A stretch of DNA of 38,254 nt from Chara braunii (lineage: Eukaryota > Streptophyta > Charophyceae > Charales > Characeae), in assembly GCA_003427395.1 (NCBI GenBank), contig BFEA01000480.1, positions 616,146-654,399 of the forward strand, written 5' to 3'. A program made the translations under genes and the position numbers. Under the pieces are notes generated by a model. It saw nothing but the letters and a program-made list of their open reading frames with translations, did not search any database and had not been told where the DNA came from. Positions 1 through 10,261 of this stretch are shown here, piece by piece (positions within the stretch are counted from its first letter, which is position 1; each line of letters opens with the position of its first letter).

Positions 1-23
1 CTCTCTCTCTCTCTCTCTCTCTC
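1..23. repeat. (CT)n microsatellite at scaffold start
   Basis: Uninterrupted CT dinucleotides from the first base. A scaffold starting inside a microsatellite suggests an assembly break rather than a biological end. Confidence 0.95.
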
Positions 24-240
24 CTTGCATCCTTCCCCTCCACCCCAATGTCGCGTCCCGGTACTTGGCGAGAAAGAACAAAATGAAACACAGAGGGCCA
101 ACCCCTATCCTTCCCCCCCGCCCCAATGTCGCGTCCCGGTGCTTGCAGGCCCGAAAAAAACACACGAAACTCTTAATACACACCCCCCCCACCCCGATAC
201 GCCGTCCCAATACACGCGGGGCCGAAACGACAACCCCCCC
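24..240. repeat. degenerate tandem repeat, about 75 bp x 3
   Basis: The phrase CCCCAATGTCGCGTCCCGGT occurs near 43 and 120, and a diverged form starting CCCCGATACGCCGTCCC occurs near 191. Each is followed by an A-rich segment and a C-rich run. Open frames here are low-complexity and I do not regard them as genes. Confidence 0.7.
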
Positions 241-442
241 GGCCCAAACCGACAAAGCCCCCACCCCTTCGATAGGTCCGACAACAACGAAACGACAAAT
301 CGGCCTGTTACCATCCGCACGGGACCGCCGGGACTGCCCCGCCAGCGAAACGGGTCTCACGTGGGACCGTCACGCGAGACCCGCTGTTTGCTTTAGAGTA
401 TTAGGGAAGAATCGAGGAAAAACACCATTCCAACACATTCCC

Positions 443-443
<1 letters not shown>

Positions 444-512
<69 letters not shown>
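444..512. repeat. (CT)n microsatellite, about 69 bp
   Basis: Pure CT dinucleotide run. With the run at the scaffold start it brackets the degenerate tandem block. Confidence 0.97.
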
Positions 513-514
<2 letters not shown>

Positions 515-2300
515 ACATCACCCCGATGCGGGCAGTCCGTCGCCGCGCACCCTCATAGAGTCGTCACCCCGCTTAGCCTGAACATGCAAGCCAGGTTCGC
601 CCATGTGCCACAGTCCGTCGCGGCCACACGTCAACCCTGCGTATCTAGCACCAGCTCGTCGGATCACCCAACTCTCTACTCACCTTCCGACCCTTGCTCG
701 TTAGTCGATTCTCTCGACCGCGCTAACTCCAAAATTTCACAGAGAGCGAGTTAATCGCACTTGCAAAATTTATAGCATGCGTGTTTGCGTGAGATACCCG
801 GGATTGTGCCTAGGTGGGAGAGAAGAAGGAGGAAGGAAGTGCCTACGACTGCATGGTCAGGCCGCGGCGTGGGGGACGTAGCCACACTCCATACATCGAT
901 TTAGTCATGTAATCGTTCGGACCAATAGGACATGGGAAAAAGTATGAGCGCGCAGGGGTGCAACGAAAATATCAAGAAAGGGAGGATTACAGTTACATTC
1001 ACGCCCGCCAAGAAAATTATAGTTACACGCAAGATTAAGGCGCGGAAAAGCCAGAGCACAAATCGTTACGCGACAAAGTATGCACAAGCAAGAAACGTTG
1101 TGCAGTTCTTGGCAACATTGCGATGCACCCAAATTCCTAGCCTAAATCCTAATTGCAAAAAGAAATTCTGAGAGAAGAAAATTCGAGAGCCCGTGGGGGC
1201 TCGACATCAGTTAAAAATTCAAAAAGATTTTCTCGCGCGACGATCGCGCCAAAATTATGATTTCCCACAGCAGAACAAGAAAAAAGTTATGGCCACAATT
1301 ATCCTCCACGGTCGCTAAGGCGCGATCAACTACCAACCGTCGTGGGACCAAACCAGCCTTAATTCAAAAAAAAAGGCGAGGGCATCCATGTAATTCGACG
1401 GACCCCTCTTGATCAACCCCCATCGTAGCCTTGCACAGGAAGTCACGCGGTTGCAAAAAACAGATCGTCACATATATGACGTCCAGGGGGTTCCAATCTT
1501 GAGCAATCTCCTGCTTGCTCTCTCAACATTCGTCGATCCCGCAGGCGGCGCAGGGTAGATAAAACACCGACAATCGACGTGGAACTTGCACCTGCCACTT
1601 ACCGTGAGATAAGAATGTGGAAGTCATCCAGGTGGCATTCGTGAGTTTCAAACCTAGAGGTTGCCGGGGAAGGGTAATCTTATGACCGACGGGGGAGGGG
1701 GAGGGGGAGTGCACAGGAGAGGTGGCAGAAAACGACGAAGTTCTTGATCTCCAGTGGGGAGTCGAGTGTAGTGGATGGTGCGATGGATGCGGGGGAAACG
1801 ATGGTCTTGATGGGGGAGCGAGGCGAGGTAATCAGGGTAGAGAGTGCAAAGAGTACGGGGGATGGAGGCGCGAAAGTTCTCAGAATCTTCGCACGCGGGG
1901 ATAGTACCCGCAATTATACAATAGACCTTTACATTATTGTATTTGCGTCACGCCACACTAAAGAGGAGGACAGGGAGGGGAAAGGAGGTTACGAGAGAAC
2001 GAGTGGTGGCGTGCGGGAAGACAGTGGCGATGAGACGGGTGAAATAAAGTTGGTGGAAGAGGGAAGGCGGGAAGGGGTGCCAGTTGAGAGAAAATAGGGG
2101 ACGCACCGCGAGCTAATGGAGGGTGAGGTAATCAAGGAGACGGTGGGATAAAGACTGGGGACGAAGCCCGAGCGCCCGCATTTCCACGTATGTGAACGGT
2201 GGGTCCTGGCGAAGGGGATTGAGTCGGTGAAGGACTTTTCTTCGGCGCCTGCTGCTTAATCCCTCTGTGGTGGTGACTCCATCTCCCCCAAGCTATGTAT
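513..2300. other. unassigned intergenic DNA
   Basis: No recognisable gene, RNA or element. The purine-rich part near 1680-2150 gives overlapping open frames on both strands (60-117 codons) with low-complexity, Gly/Glu/Arg-rich products, which I treat as composition artefacts. Confidence 0.5.
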
Positions 2301-2324
2301 CAACCGCGACCGCGACTTGGCGGG

Positions 2325-2342
2325 CGGCCGTGATCACGGCCG
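2325..2342. repeat. perfect 18-bp palindrome
   Basis: CGGCCGTGATCACGGCCG equals its own reverse complement. It lies in a GC-rich patch with further CCGCGAC and GCGGCCGCGAC motifs on both sides. It could be a dimeric protein-binding site or the core of a decayed inverted-repeat element. Confidence 0.85.
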
Positions 2343-2630
2343 TTGCGGCTCCGACCACGGTTAGGTGCGGCCGCGACTTTCAGGAATTGTTTTAGACGTA
2401 AACAAATTGTAAAAAAAAAAACAAAAACTATTGTGTTGTAGATCTTTTCGAGGTTTTTTAATTTAAAATTCAGTAACGGTTTTGGATATGACCACAAGGC
2501 AAAAGTTGTTCAGTATATTTTTCTGCATAACATATTTTCTTTCCAGAATGTTTTGATTTTTTTTTATTTTTTTTTCATGGTTGTAGTCCGGCCTAGTGGG
2601 GATTCATAACCCCCAAGCAGTGTCGGTCTC

Positions 2631-2677
2631 GTGAACGTGACCGGCACCGGTCACATGAACGTGACCGGCCGGTCACG
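2631..2677. repeat. paired palindromes with direct repeat TGAACGTGACCGG
   Basis: Two adjacent palindromic units. GTGACCGG and CCGGTCAC with a 2-bp spacer occupy 2637-2654. The perfect 18-bp palindrome CGTGACCGGCCGGTCACG occupies 2660-2677. Both are introduced by TGAACGTGACCGG, so the block is also a direct repeat with a 24-bp period. Confidence 0.85.
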
Positions 2678-2699
2678 GGAGCCGAAATCCGTGAACAGC

Positions 2700-4239
2700 C
2701 GTTTACGTTGTCGGTGCGAATACCCTGACAAGGATATCCGCCCTGGTATTTGCAAGTGACAGACATAAGTTGGGTTTAAAGTCTAAGTATACCGCGCGAG
2801 GCGTGGCTGAGTCTATGGGTGACATCTGACTAGATGGCTGACTAGAGTGGAGAGTGTGTGGGCGCGCAGATTTAAGGCGCGCGTGATGTCTCGTGTTGAA
2901 ACCGGCATTGATCGCCGACCAGATTTTTATTACTTGATTAAACTAGGGTAGAAAGAATTTTTGTTTCTTGATTGGTCCGTCTACCCGTGACTTGTGAGTA
3001 TGTACGGAGGACAGGATCGACTGTAATGTGACGTCTGTGAATGTTTTGGTAGACCTGCCCGTCACGCAGTATCGGTTTATTTTAGGTGTCCTTCAAAACT
3101 AGACTCAGCCTTGCGCGGAACACAATTGGTTATGATGTTGGACTTTCATCTGAGAGATTCAGGGGTCGAGATCGAGCGGCGAAGGCGGGGAAGATAGTTT
3201 TTTGCTCGATTCTCAATGGAATCGAACGAGATAAAGTACTGAACAGGGGTTCTTGGTAATTGCGAGTTCGATGGGAGTGTTAAATCAACTGATAGACCGT
3301 TGGTTCTGGTGCTGTAAAGGTGGTGGGCTACGCGAAGCCATCGTGCGGCGGGGCCATGGCGGGAACAGATGTGGCAAGGCGGAGAAATGACTATCTTACT
3401 CATTTCTCTGTGGAGTTGAAGGAGGGAGACGGTTAATCCGAGGCTTCCAACCGTCATGAGCACGATGGCGCAATTAGATTTGGGTTAAGCCGTCGGTCTA
3501 GGCGATTCAGTGAGTCTTAGTTGCGCCCAAGGGAAAGGGCGATGCATCTGCCCATGTTCTAGGAGAAGATTCAATTAGTTTTTTTGTTCCTTTTTTTTTC
3601 CTCGTTTATTTTATTATTGATGTTGCTTCGATGTAGTTGTCTTCCCTGCCCGACTCAGAGAGCATTAGCGTGCTCGTTTTTACTTGCATGCAACTGCAGT
3701 TTCGGTCCTCGTCCCCCTCTTGTCGGGAAGTCGGTATTGATCCCGATCGACGTAGTGGCAAACCCGACTATGGCGGTGGTGATCTTCGTGCTTGTGGTGA
3801 TCTTCCTCGCTGTCAGATTGAGACTCGCCTCCCTCCCGCGGGCTGTCGGTCAGGTGCATTGAGTAGAAGATGCAGATAGGGAAGGTCATCCGCGAGGTTG
3901 GAGACCTACCTGTTGGCAGGTGCATACTCATCCCAGCGGCAGAACTTCGGATTTGGCTTGAATAGCGACCAAATACGCTGAAGCCAGCGCAGCGAAGGAG
4001 AGGGGACTGTGGGGTTGCTGGCTAGCGAGTGCGTTACTCGTCTCGCCGTATGGGATAGCATCGAGGACTCGAGGAGTGATTGAAAGCTTACCTGACTTGC
4101 GTGGGCGGCTCACATCGTTGAAGCAGTAGGAATGGCAGACCAGCTACGGAGACTGCGGACCTGCCGGTGGCCGAGGTACTGTTCAGACTGATAAATGAGG
4201 TAGTGAGAGGCTATAGGCAAACGACTAGGCTATGTACTT
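2700..4239. other. unassigned region
   Basis: No gene or element is supported. Frames of 80-105 codons occur on both strands near 3146-3463 and 3584-3931, without recognisable domains. Splice-donor-like strings on the minus strand (AGGTAAGC near 4090, AGGTAGGTC near 3908) may relate to the decayed frame to the right. Confidence 0.4.
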
Positions 4240-5019
4240 ACCTGTTGTCTTGCGCACTGCCCGTCCGACGATTGAAGTAGACGAGGAGTCAGTCGCAAGG
4301 GTCTGAAGGTAGGGTGCCGCTGGTGTTGTTGATCTCAGTACGGATTGCTATGGGGCAATGGGCTGAGCAGGAGTATGCTGCTTATTGCAGAGTTCGAGTT
4401 GCTGCTGGTGACGAACTGTGTGACCATACGCTGTTGAGCACTGCTGCCAAGCGCGCGTGCTAGCAAGCTGCTACATATTGTTGGGTTGTTCGACAGGTGC
4501 AGGCTACACGATTGTAGGGCACGTAGTGTCGGCGGACCGCTGCTGCATTTTTTGCTTGAACATAACAGCGGCGCATGGTTGCTATGGCTTGGGGGACTTA
4601 CTAGGTGACCACGAGAATGCCATTATTGAGGATTGAGAGGTCGTCAGGAGGTTGATACCCAACAAGTTGACTTCGGTTTGTTCAACGGCTGCACATCTCT
4701 GGCCGCCATTGCGGGGCCTTTGGGTGACTGAAGATTGCAAGGCCCTCTCCAGAGAGTTGAGTTGTCCCTCTCCTGTATATTGAGCGTCTGAAATCACTAC
4801 CTCTGTCCTTCTTAATCTAAGTCTAGTTTGTGGCTCTGAGAGGAAGGCGACGGGCGGGATTGCAACCCGTAGGACCGCATCAAGACTCTGTGGGGAGTCA
4901 GCCCACCGATTGCGGGAGCTCTGCCGGAACTCAGACGGAGTTCTGGAGGCAGAGAGCTGAGAGGTAACCATTGTTTTCCTTCTATAAACCCAGATTATAA
5001 CCCTTATCTGTACGTTTTG
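4240..5019 (-). pseudogene. decayed Gln-rich open frame interrupted only by TAG
   Basis: I do not recognise this protein. Read on the minus strand from 5019 to 4240, one frame stays open for about 780 bases apart from TAG codons at 4582, 4504, 4471 and 4348; a fifth TAG at 5020 bounds it. There is no TGA or TAA and no frameshift. The first part (4971 to 4585, 129 codons) is Ser/Arg/Leu-rich. The second part is Gln-rich with QQ runs, and most TAGs lie directly before CAA or CAG. The frame ends at a good donor-like AG|GTAAGTA near 4240. The likeliest reading is a gag-like or host exon decayed by CAG-to-TAG change. Chance openness cannot be excluded. Confidence 0.3.
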
Positions 5020-5241
5020 CTATGCTTTGACTGAGTATGCTGCATGTAGCCTATTTTGACCCGAGTTTGACTTTCAGGATAGGAATCAGACTAAGTAAAG
5101 GAATGCATGTGCAATCTAAGTTTCAGTTTTTATTGACTGTCTGAAAGCAGATTGCGAACAAAGGGGATTGCATCAGGGGGAAGCCGGGAAGGTTGAGAGG
5201 AAGGCAGTTTTGCATGAGGCTTGATTGAGTCATGAAAGGCT

Positions 5242-6040
5242 GGGAAGTCCCCATAAGTTTGGGGAGACCCGGTGCTATGCTTAAGTTTGGAATTGCTTGG
5301 AGAATCAGACATGTCCCATAAGTTTGGGTGGTCTGGTTGCTCTGACTTGTGAGGGCTGACTGTGGATGACTTTTAGGGACCAAGCATGTTCCATAACTTT
5401 GGGTGACTTGATCGGCTTGTTTACTTGGGCTTTCTCAGTTTCTTTGGTTTTGAACGGGGAGGTCTGAGCCATTCTATAAGTTTAGGTGGATCAGCCGCTT
5501 CCTGCTTTTATTGTGAGGGAGTAACTTTGACAAAGAGTTAGGCTATTCCATAAGTTTCGGTGGCCTCGACTCCATGCCACGCACAGATTGGATCAGAGAG
5601 GAATGAATCAGATGGAGAATCAGACATGTCTCATAACTTTGGGTGGTCTGGCCCAATGCCTCGCACATGATTAGAACCCGAAGGTTATAATTTAACTATA
5701 TTCTATTATGATTCTATCTATGAACAGGCTAGTCAGACATTGTCCCATAAGTTAGGGTGGTCTAACTATAACTTATCACCAACTGAAGAGAGTACTAATT
5801 AAGAATAAATTTGTGGTACGAGGGGGCAGACTGAATCTTGAGCTGAAAATGATCGATTCAGTTATATGCTACCTCAAAAGACTAAGTGCAGACAATTATA
5901 TAAAGTTGGGATATTTAAACAGGTTCAGGGCGACTAGGGTGACCTATTCACATGCCCAAAAAAGAAAAAAGTTGTTGTGCCCTGTGTTTGTGTATACTCC
6001 ATGACTGAGCTAGACATGTTCCATAAGTTTGGGTGGTCTA
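5242..6040 (+). repeat. array of eight covarying hairpin motifs
   Basis: Eight motifs of about 30 nt lie at 5242-5270, 5306-5335, 5381-5410, 5464-5494, 5540-5566, 5621-5650, 5735-5763 and 6011-6040. All share a core close to CCATAAGTTTGGG. The core folds as a small hairpin (CCCA with TGGG) inside an outer stem. The outer stem differs between copies but keeps pairing: GGG/CCC, CAGAC/GTCTG, CAAG/CTTG, CTGA/TCAG, AGGC/GCCT and TAGAC/GTCTA. In the fourth copy the inner pair has also switched to CTA/TAG. Start-to-start spacing is 64, 75, 83, 76, 81, 114 and 276 bp. The spacers are mostly unrelated. Function and family are unknown to me. Confidence 0.8.
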
Positions 6041-7663
6041 AATTTATGCCCTATGTAAGTTGGGTATAAAGGGATAAATCATTGAAATATTACGAACTAT
6101 TGTTTGTCCAGATTGACTTGGGGATGGTGAGAGTACTTAGCTTTGTGGTTTGGCTTGCATGTGACTGAGTGAGGCCACTACTTAGTCTGAGTTTCAGTTG
6201 ATAGGTAGCTGCTTTAGTTGCTCGCCACGTGCAAGAGCTATAGGAGTTAGTTTCAATTCCTGCATTTTCTGAGCTAACTTTATTTTATTTCGATCAATTC
6301 TCGTATTTTCTGGGATCTTTTGTTATACTTGGCTTTGTATAAATTTTGATAAGCTACTTTCTCTACAGGAAGCGGTGCCGAAATTTCTACAAAACCAAGG
6401 AGTTAGTAAGACTTTGTTTTTTCAGGGTCAAACTTTTCTGATTTTTTGGCTTAGTAAAAATCGGGAACACCTCCCTTTCTAAAGGGAGTGCTGTCCTGCC
6501 GAGTTTGGTTTGAACAGCGGTTGGGCAGCTGGACAAGGGGACTGCGGGAGTGGAGTGGTGCGTGATGTTCTGCAACGATTGGTGACTTCAAGTGAAGTTC
6601 AAGGCGGCGTCACGTAGCGGCAGGAGCTCCGATGGCAACACTTTTTTTAAAATTTAACTCTAAGTACTACTCCGATAGATGATTTGATTGTTAGGGATGT
6701 CTGATTGGTGGTGTTGTTTGATTTTGTTTTGTAAATCGAAACGTAGTCTATTTCCTGATATCTTCTTGGGTGGTGAATTGAATGTTGTCGATCTCAACAT
6801 TCGACGGATGATCTGTTAATCTGATTTTGTCTGATTCTCAATTTGTAATCCCCGTTTTCATAGATTAATGGTCGAAGTTTACAATCGACTAATTTGTTCT
6901 TTGGAATCTTTACTCATATAATTATCTTACTTAGTTTGCACAACTTTTCAGATTACGGCATCTAGTACTTTTTCTAGCGATTTTCTGTATCCTTTGATTT
7001 GAAAATTAGAGTTGTAATATTCGTAAGTCTATTTGGGCACCAAAATTAATCTCTCAATCTTGTTTTCCAAAATTCAGCCGCACAATTTGATATTTTGTGC
7101 TTCTACTGTCATAATCTGCGATTTCAAATAGTAGAATCCTATTTCTGATCTAAGTTTTGCTTTCCTGAAACAAGTTATATGCATGAATATTGATCTTCTC
7201 ATCGAGGTTGAAAACCCTAAATTGGTAAGTGTCGGAATTTCGCCCTGTAGAGTTGTATTCTAGTACCTTGTTTTTGCATTGATCATGAGTGACTTGGATT
7301 TGGATGGTGTTTTTTTTTTCTTTCTCCAGCCTACCCCTCCATGTTGGGGTTGCATAGGTAGCGGCGAGTGCCGTTTGGCTAAGTGGGGTTAGTAGTTGGA
7401 AGGATATGACGAGTCCTGCTGGCGAGGGGGCTAGTTGCTAGGACAAAAATAAGGTATAGCAGCGATGGAGATGGTGGCTCCGTCGTGATAAGTCTTGCCG
7501 GAGTGGAGATGAGGGGGAGGGTTTAGGTGGTCTGGGTATGTCGAGCTCGACCAGTGCACGAAGGGAGACGAATATTTGGAAACCTTGGTTGTGGTGGTGG
7601 TGTTCAACGGATCGTCCGAAGGCGGGTTTCGCCATCATATCCACGATTTTAAGGTTGGCCGAT
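6041..7663. other. AT-rich unassigned DNA
   Basis: No coding, RNA or repeat feature is supported. The sequence is AT-rich with scattered T runs. Given the hairpin array to the left and GCCAG-hairpin units to the right, it may be the interior of a large decayed element, but I see no boundary proving that. Confidence 0.4.
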
Positions 7664-8240
7664 GCCAGAACGACGCTGGCCGGAGCTGGGGTTTGGTTGC
7701 GCTGCCCTGTAACCTGAGTTATGTGGGGATTAGAGACCTGGTAGAGAGATCTGGAGACCTGTCAAGGGTGGAAGGCAGTCCAGTGGCTAACCGCGAGCTG
7801 CTACTAAGACGACGCGGGTCGGAGCTGGGGTGGGTCTCGCCGCCCTGTAACCCAGCGGTTGGGGGCCTGAGGCCTCGTAGAGCGTGGTATCTAGGGTAGG
7901 TGGGTTGAGGCAGTTGTAGGCTGGTCGGTTGAATAGCACTGGGGTAACGCGGTTTTGATTGTATTGGCTTCCTAATTATCCTAATTGGTTCTCAATTTTC
8001 ACAAACAATGTTGTTGTTCGGTTTCTTTTGGCAGTATTGAGAATGCTGGGTACCTCTTGCAACTCACTTTAGGCTTCTTAGAGGCTGTAATATTCATGGA
8101 TCTGTGGTTTTTCGATGCCAGAACGACGCTGGCCGGTGCTGGGGGGTTGCCCAGCCAGGGTGAGTCATGTTGCCCTGTAACCTAGCAGGGTGGGGGCATG
8201 AGGCCTGGGAGAGCTCGGCAGGGAATAAGACAGTGTTAGA
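7664..8240 (+). repeat. three copies of the GCCAG-hairpin unit
   Basis: Copies start near 7664, 7804 and 8117. Each has GCCAG-aacgacg-CTGGC (diverged in the second), then CGGAGCTGGGG, a CCCTGTAAC block and a GGCCTnGTAGAG-like end, about 90-110 bp in all. The same unit occurs near 23.6-23.76 kb, 25.58-25.8 kb and 35.8-36.0 kb, always in two or more tandem copies. At two of those loci it belongs to the long element described at 23.4-26.5 kb. The sequence after the last copy (GGGAATAAGACAG) resembles that after the 36.0-kb copy. Confidence 0.75.
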
Positions 8241-8430
8241 GAAGTTTAGAGGGTTTTGTTAGGGACACCAGGGGCTCTGAGCATTTGAAGGACTTCTGTG
8301 GCTTTCCTTTCTGACCTTAAGTCAGTAATTGCTGCTTGAGTAAACTAGCAATAGGTCAGCACTTATCCATGTTTCTCCTAAATTTTCCTGAACTCCTTTA
8401 GTTAAGTTTAATAATTCTCAGATTATTCTT

Positions 8431-8460
8431 AGCCGAAGCCAGGTAATGGACCTGGTATTT
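8431..8460. repeat. short hairpin repeat shared with 17.85 kb
   Basis: The phrase AGCCRAAGCCRGGTARTGG, followed by ACCTGG here or ACCCCG at 17865, occurs at both sites. Here it forms the perfect stem CCAGGT/ACCTGG. Its family is unknown. Confidence 0.5.
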
Positions 8461-8483
8461 CAAATGACTTGTATAATTCTATA

Positions 8484-8577
8484 CGTGACGTTGGGCCCAG
8501 TTCCCAGCACGTGCTGCTCGCCATGAATAGACTGGAGCATTTGTCCCAAAAAGAAAAAAAAAAAGAAAAAAAAAAAA
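8484..8577 (+). mobile_element. LINE 3' tail (type 1), short, A-tailed
   Basis: Begins with the conserved stem-loop 1 (here GTTGGG pairing with CCCAGC around CCCAGTT), continues with a GCTGCTCGCC..AATAGACTGGAGC block, and ends in an A-rich tail from 8548. The second stem-loop is deleted. It is a 5'-truncated LINE copy or a SINE sharing that tail. Confidence 0.75.
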
Positions 8578-8714
8578 GGGCAGAACAACTCTGTCTAGTC
8601 TGTGATTACTTTCTTCTTGTGAGCTACTGAAAGAGAGTCCTGCTTGGACATTCTAGTATGTACCATCTCCGGTAACTTCGTTGTTTTTGAAGCACATTTT
8701 AATCCTCTGGGCCC

Positions 8715-8885
8715 CAGTGTATTCAATACTGGCAGGCGTCTCTCAGAACCCTTTTTCTGATACTCTCTGTATTCATCCTGTACATGGGATGATGGACCCA
8801 TTTTCCAGCAGGTGATGCTGCCCACCAATAGACGGAGCCTCCCCCCAGGTGCGAGCGGTGTTTGCTCTTACCAGCACCACGCTTT
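8715..8885 (+). mobile_element. LINE 3' tail (type 1), no A tail
   Basis: GTATTCAATACTGGCAGG near 8720 matches the LINE 3' UTR phrase seen upstream of the tails at 10.1 and 31.8 kb. It is followed by a mutated stem-loop 1 (GATGGACCCATTTTCCAGC), the CCACCAATAGA block and the TTTGCTCTTACCAGC loop of stem-loop 2. The end is truncated without an A run. Confidence 0.7.
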
Positions 8886-9059
8886 CATGCTGTCGCAATA
8901 TGGCTGGCGACGCCACCCACAAGGAGGCCTGTGCCGGTTGTTTGTTTTTGGCATGCAGTGCATTTCCAGCGGGGTGGGAGAAAAATGCCTCAAAGGAAGT
9001 ACTGGTTGTTTAACACAACCTTCATGTGATGGTGTTGCTAGACAGGGTGGTAGGAGCAC

Positions 9060-9165
9060 TCCCGGATATCAGCCCTGCTGTGGGGATTGCTCCTTTCAAT
9101 TGGTGGGGCCCGGAGATGATCTGCTGAAAAACAGGTCCTGTGTTCCTTACAATACGTCATTTTCA
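9060..9165 (-). mobile_element. diverged LINE 3' tail (type 1)
   Basis: On the minus strand, a GGAACACAGGACCTG..TTTCAGCAG start and a CCCACCAAT..GGAGC block match the tail consensus in order, with indels and no A tail. It is an old copy. Confidence 0.5.
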
Positions 9166-9180
9166 TAGGAGTACATCATC

Positions 9181-9650
9181 ACGTACTGGACCAGCGCTTG
9201 ATTGAAGACCATCCACATTCTTGTAGTCACACAGCGGTTGGCCGACCTTCATTGAACTTCATCGACCAGGATCCCTGCTGCTCCCACCATTATCTGTCGA
9301 CTGTTGGTCCCGAAATCTCCCCAGCCCTGTCTAGCCGTCAGATACACCATGGCCCTCAAGTCTGAGCTCCCGTTCAGTGATTTATTTTTTGGATATTTCG
9401 GAGCACCTTTTGCGCTAATTCTGCGTCGATGTCTTCTCCCTCCTCCATCATTCTGTGTGGATGTGTTCTCCCTCATCCTTTCTTCATCTTCTCCGGTGTA
9501 AGCATTGTTATTATCCGAATGGATATGGTCCAGTCTCTGTTGAAGTATCTCGATGACTCTTCAGACCAAATTGGCTTGAGCTCGCGATGAGTCTCCAAAC
9601 GTACTTGGCTTGAACTCGCTCCACAAGCTCCTGTGTTTTCTGTATTTCAT
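9181..9650. other. unassigned, possible element debris
   Basis: A minus-strand frame of 75 codons (9476-9249) ends in a stretch containing ARQGWGDFGTNSRQIM. It looks protein-like, but I cannot assign it. No boundaries are visible. Confidence 0.25.
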
Positions 9651-9725
9651 GGGAGGGTAACTTCAAAAAGAGTTATAATTGCACTACGGGGGAAGATACA
9701 GTTTGCAATTGCACTTCGGGCACCC
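9651..9725 (+). mobile_element. left arm of a foldback element (split)
   Basis: GGGAGGGTAAC, then GAGTTATAATTGCAC, ACAGTTTGCAATTGCAC and TTCGGGCACCC, matches one arm of the inverted-repeat element at 37.16-37.67 kb. The other arm lies at 10262-10390 in inverted orientation. A retroposon insertion separates the arms, with GGGCACCCT present on both sides of it. Confidence 0.7.
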
Positions 9726-9917
9726 TTTTTTTTTTTTTTTTTTTTTTTTNNNATCTACCAGACACTACAGTTTGAAAGGAGGGAACAGGACGCTGAGCAC
9801 CCCGGTGCTGTGGGAGCGGTGCGGTGAGTAGAAGTGAGTAGGAGTGGGAGCACTTCTGACAGCCGTGGGAACGCCACCAGCAGAACCAGGGATGCACGAC
9901 GCTATGTTGGCACATCC
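9726..9917 (-). other. possible 3'-transduced flank with outer A tail
   Basis: On the minus strand this follows the internal A tail of the adjacent LINE copy (9934-9918) and itself ends in a second poly-A (plus-strand T run 9726-9749, then three N). The duplicated GGGCACCCT flanks the LINE and this segment together. That is the expected arrangement if transcription read through the first polyadenylation site and the flank moved along. A second, tail-to-tail insertion is the alternative. Confidence 0.45.
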
Positions 9918-10261
9918 TTTTTTTTTTTTTTTTTCTTTTAAACACCCCCTGCAGTGCTAGTGGTGCTGATAAGAGCAGACACCGCTAGCACCTGGGGAAA
10001 GGCTCCATCTATTGGTGGGGAGCATCACCTGCTGGAAAACGGGTCCAGCGTCCCTTATACAAAGTAGGTACAAGATGAATGAGAAAAATTGAGAAAAGGA
10101 GTGAGGAACCTGCCAGCATTGATTACTCTGGCTTCCAGAGGATTAACTGTGCAGGTTTTGTTGAGACCAGGGAGAAACCTCTTCATCCAATTATCAGATG
10201 CCGGATATCTACTACTGCAAAAACTAGTTCCTCCCTGATTCACCTCTTTCTCCTAGCCCTT
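9918..10261 (-). mobile_element. 5'-truncated LINE 3' end (type 1) inserted in a foldback element
   Basis: The minus strand has a TAATCAATGCTGGCAGG phrase shared with the 31.8-kb copy, then GTATAAGGGACGCTGGACCC, stem-loop 1 (GCTGGA/TCCAGC), the CCACCAATAGA block, stem-loop 2 (GTGCTAGCGGTG with CACCACTAGCAC) and an A tail. The 5' end is at about 10261, next to the right copy of the GGGCACCCT duplication (10262-10270). Confidence 0.75.

Noticed and set aside
65-754. 229-codon open frame across the (CT)n run
   Set aside because: The middle is a Ser-Leu repeat from CT dinucleotides and the sides are degenerate tandem repeat.
4240-5019. TAG reassigned to glutamine in this organism
   Set aside because: LINE copies contain TAG, TGA and TAA breaks at conserved Trp or Glu positions, consistent with decay under the standard code.
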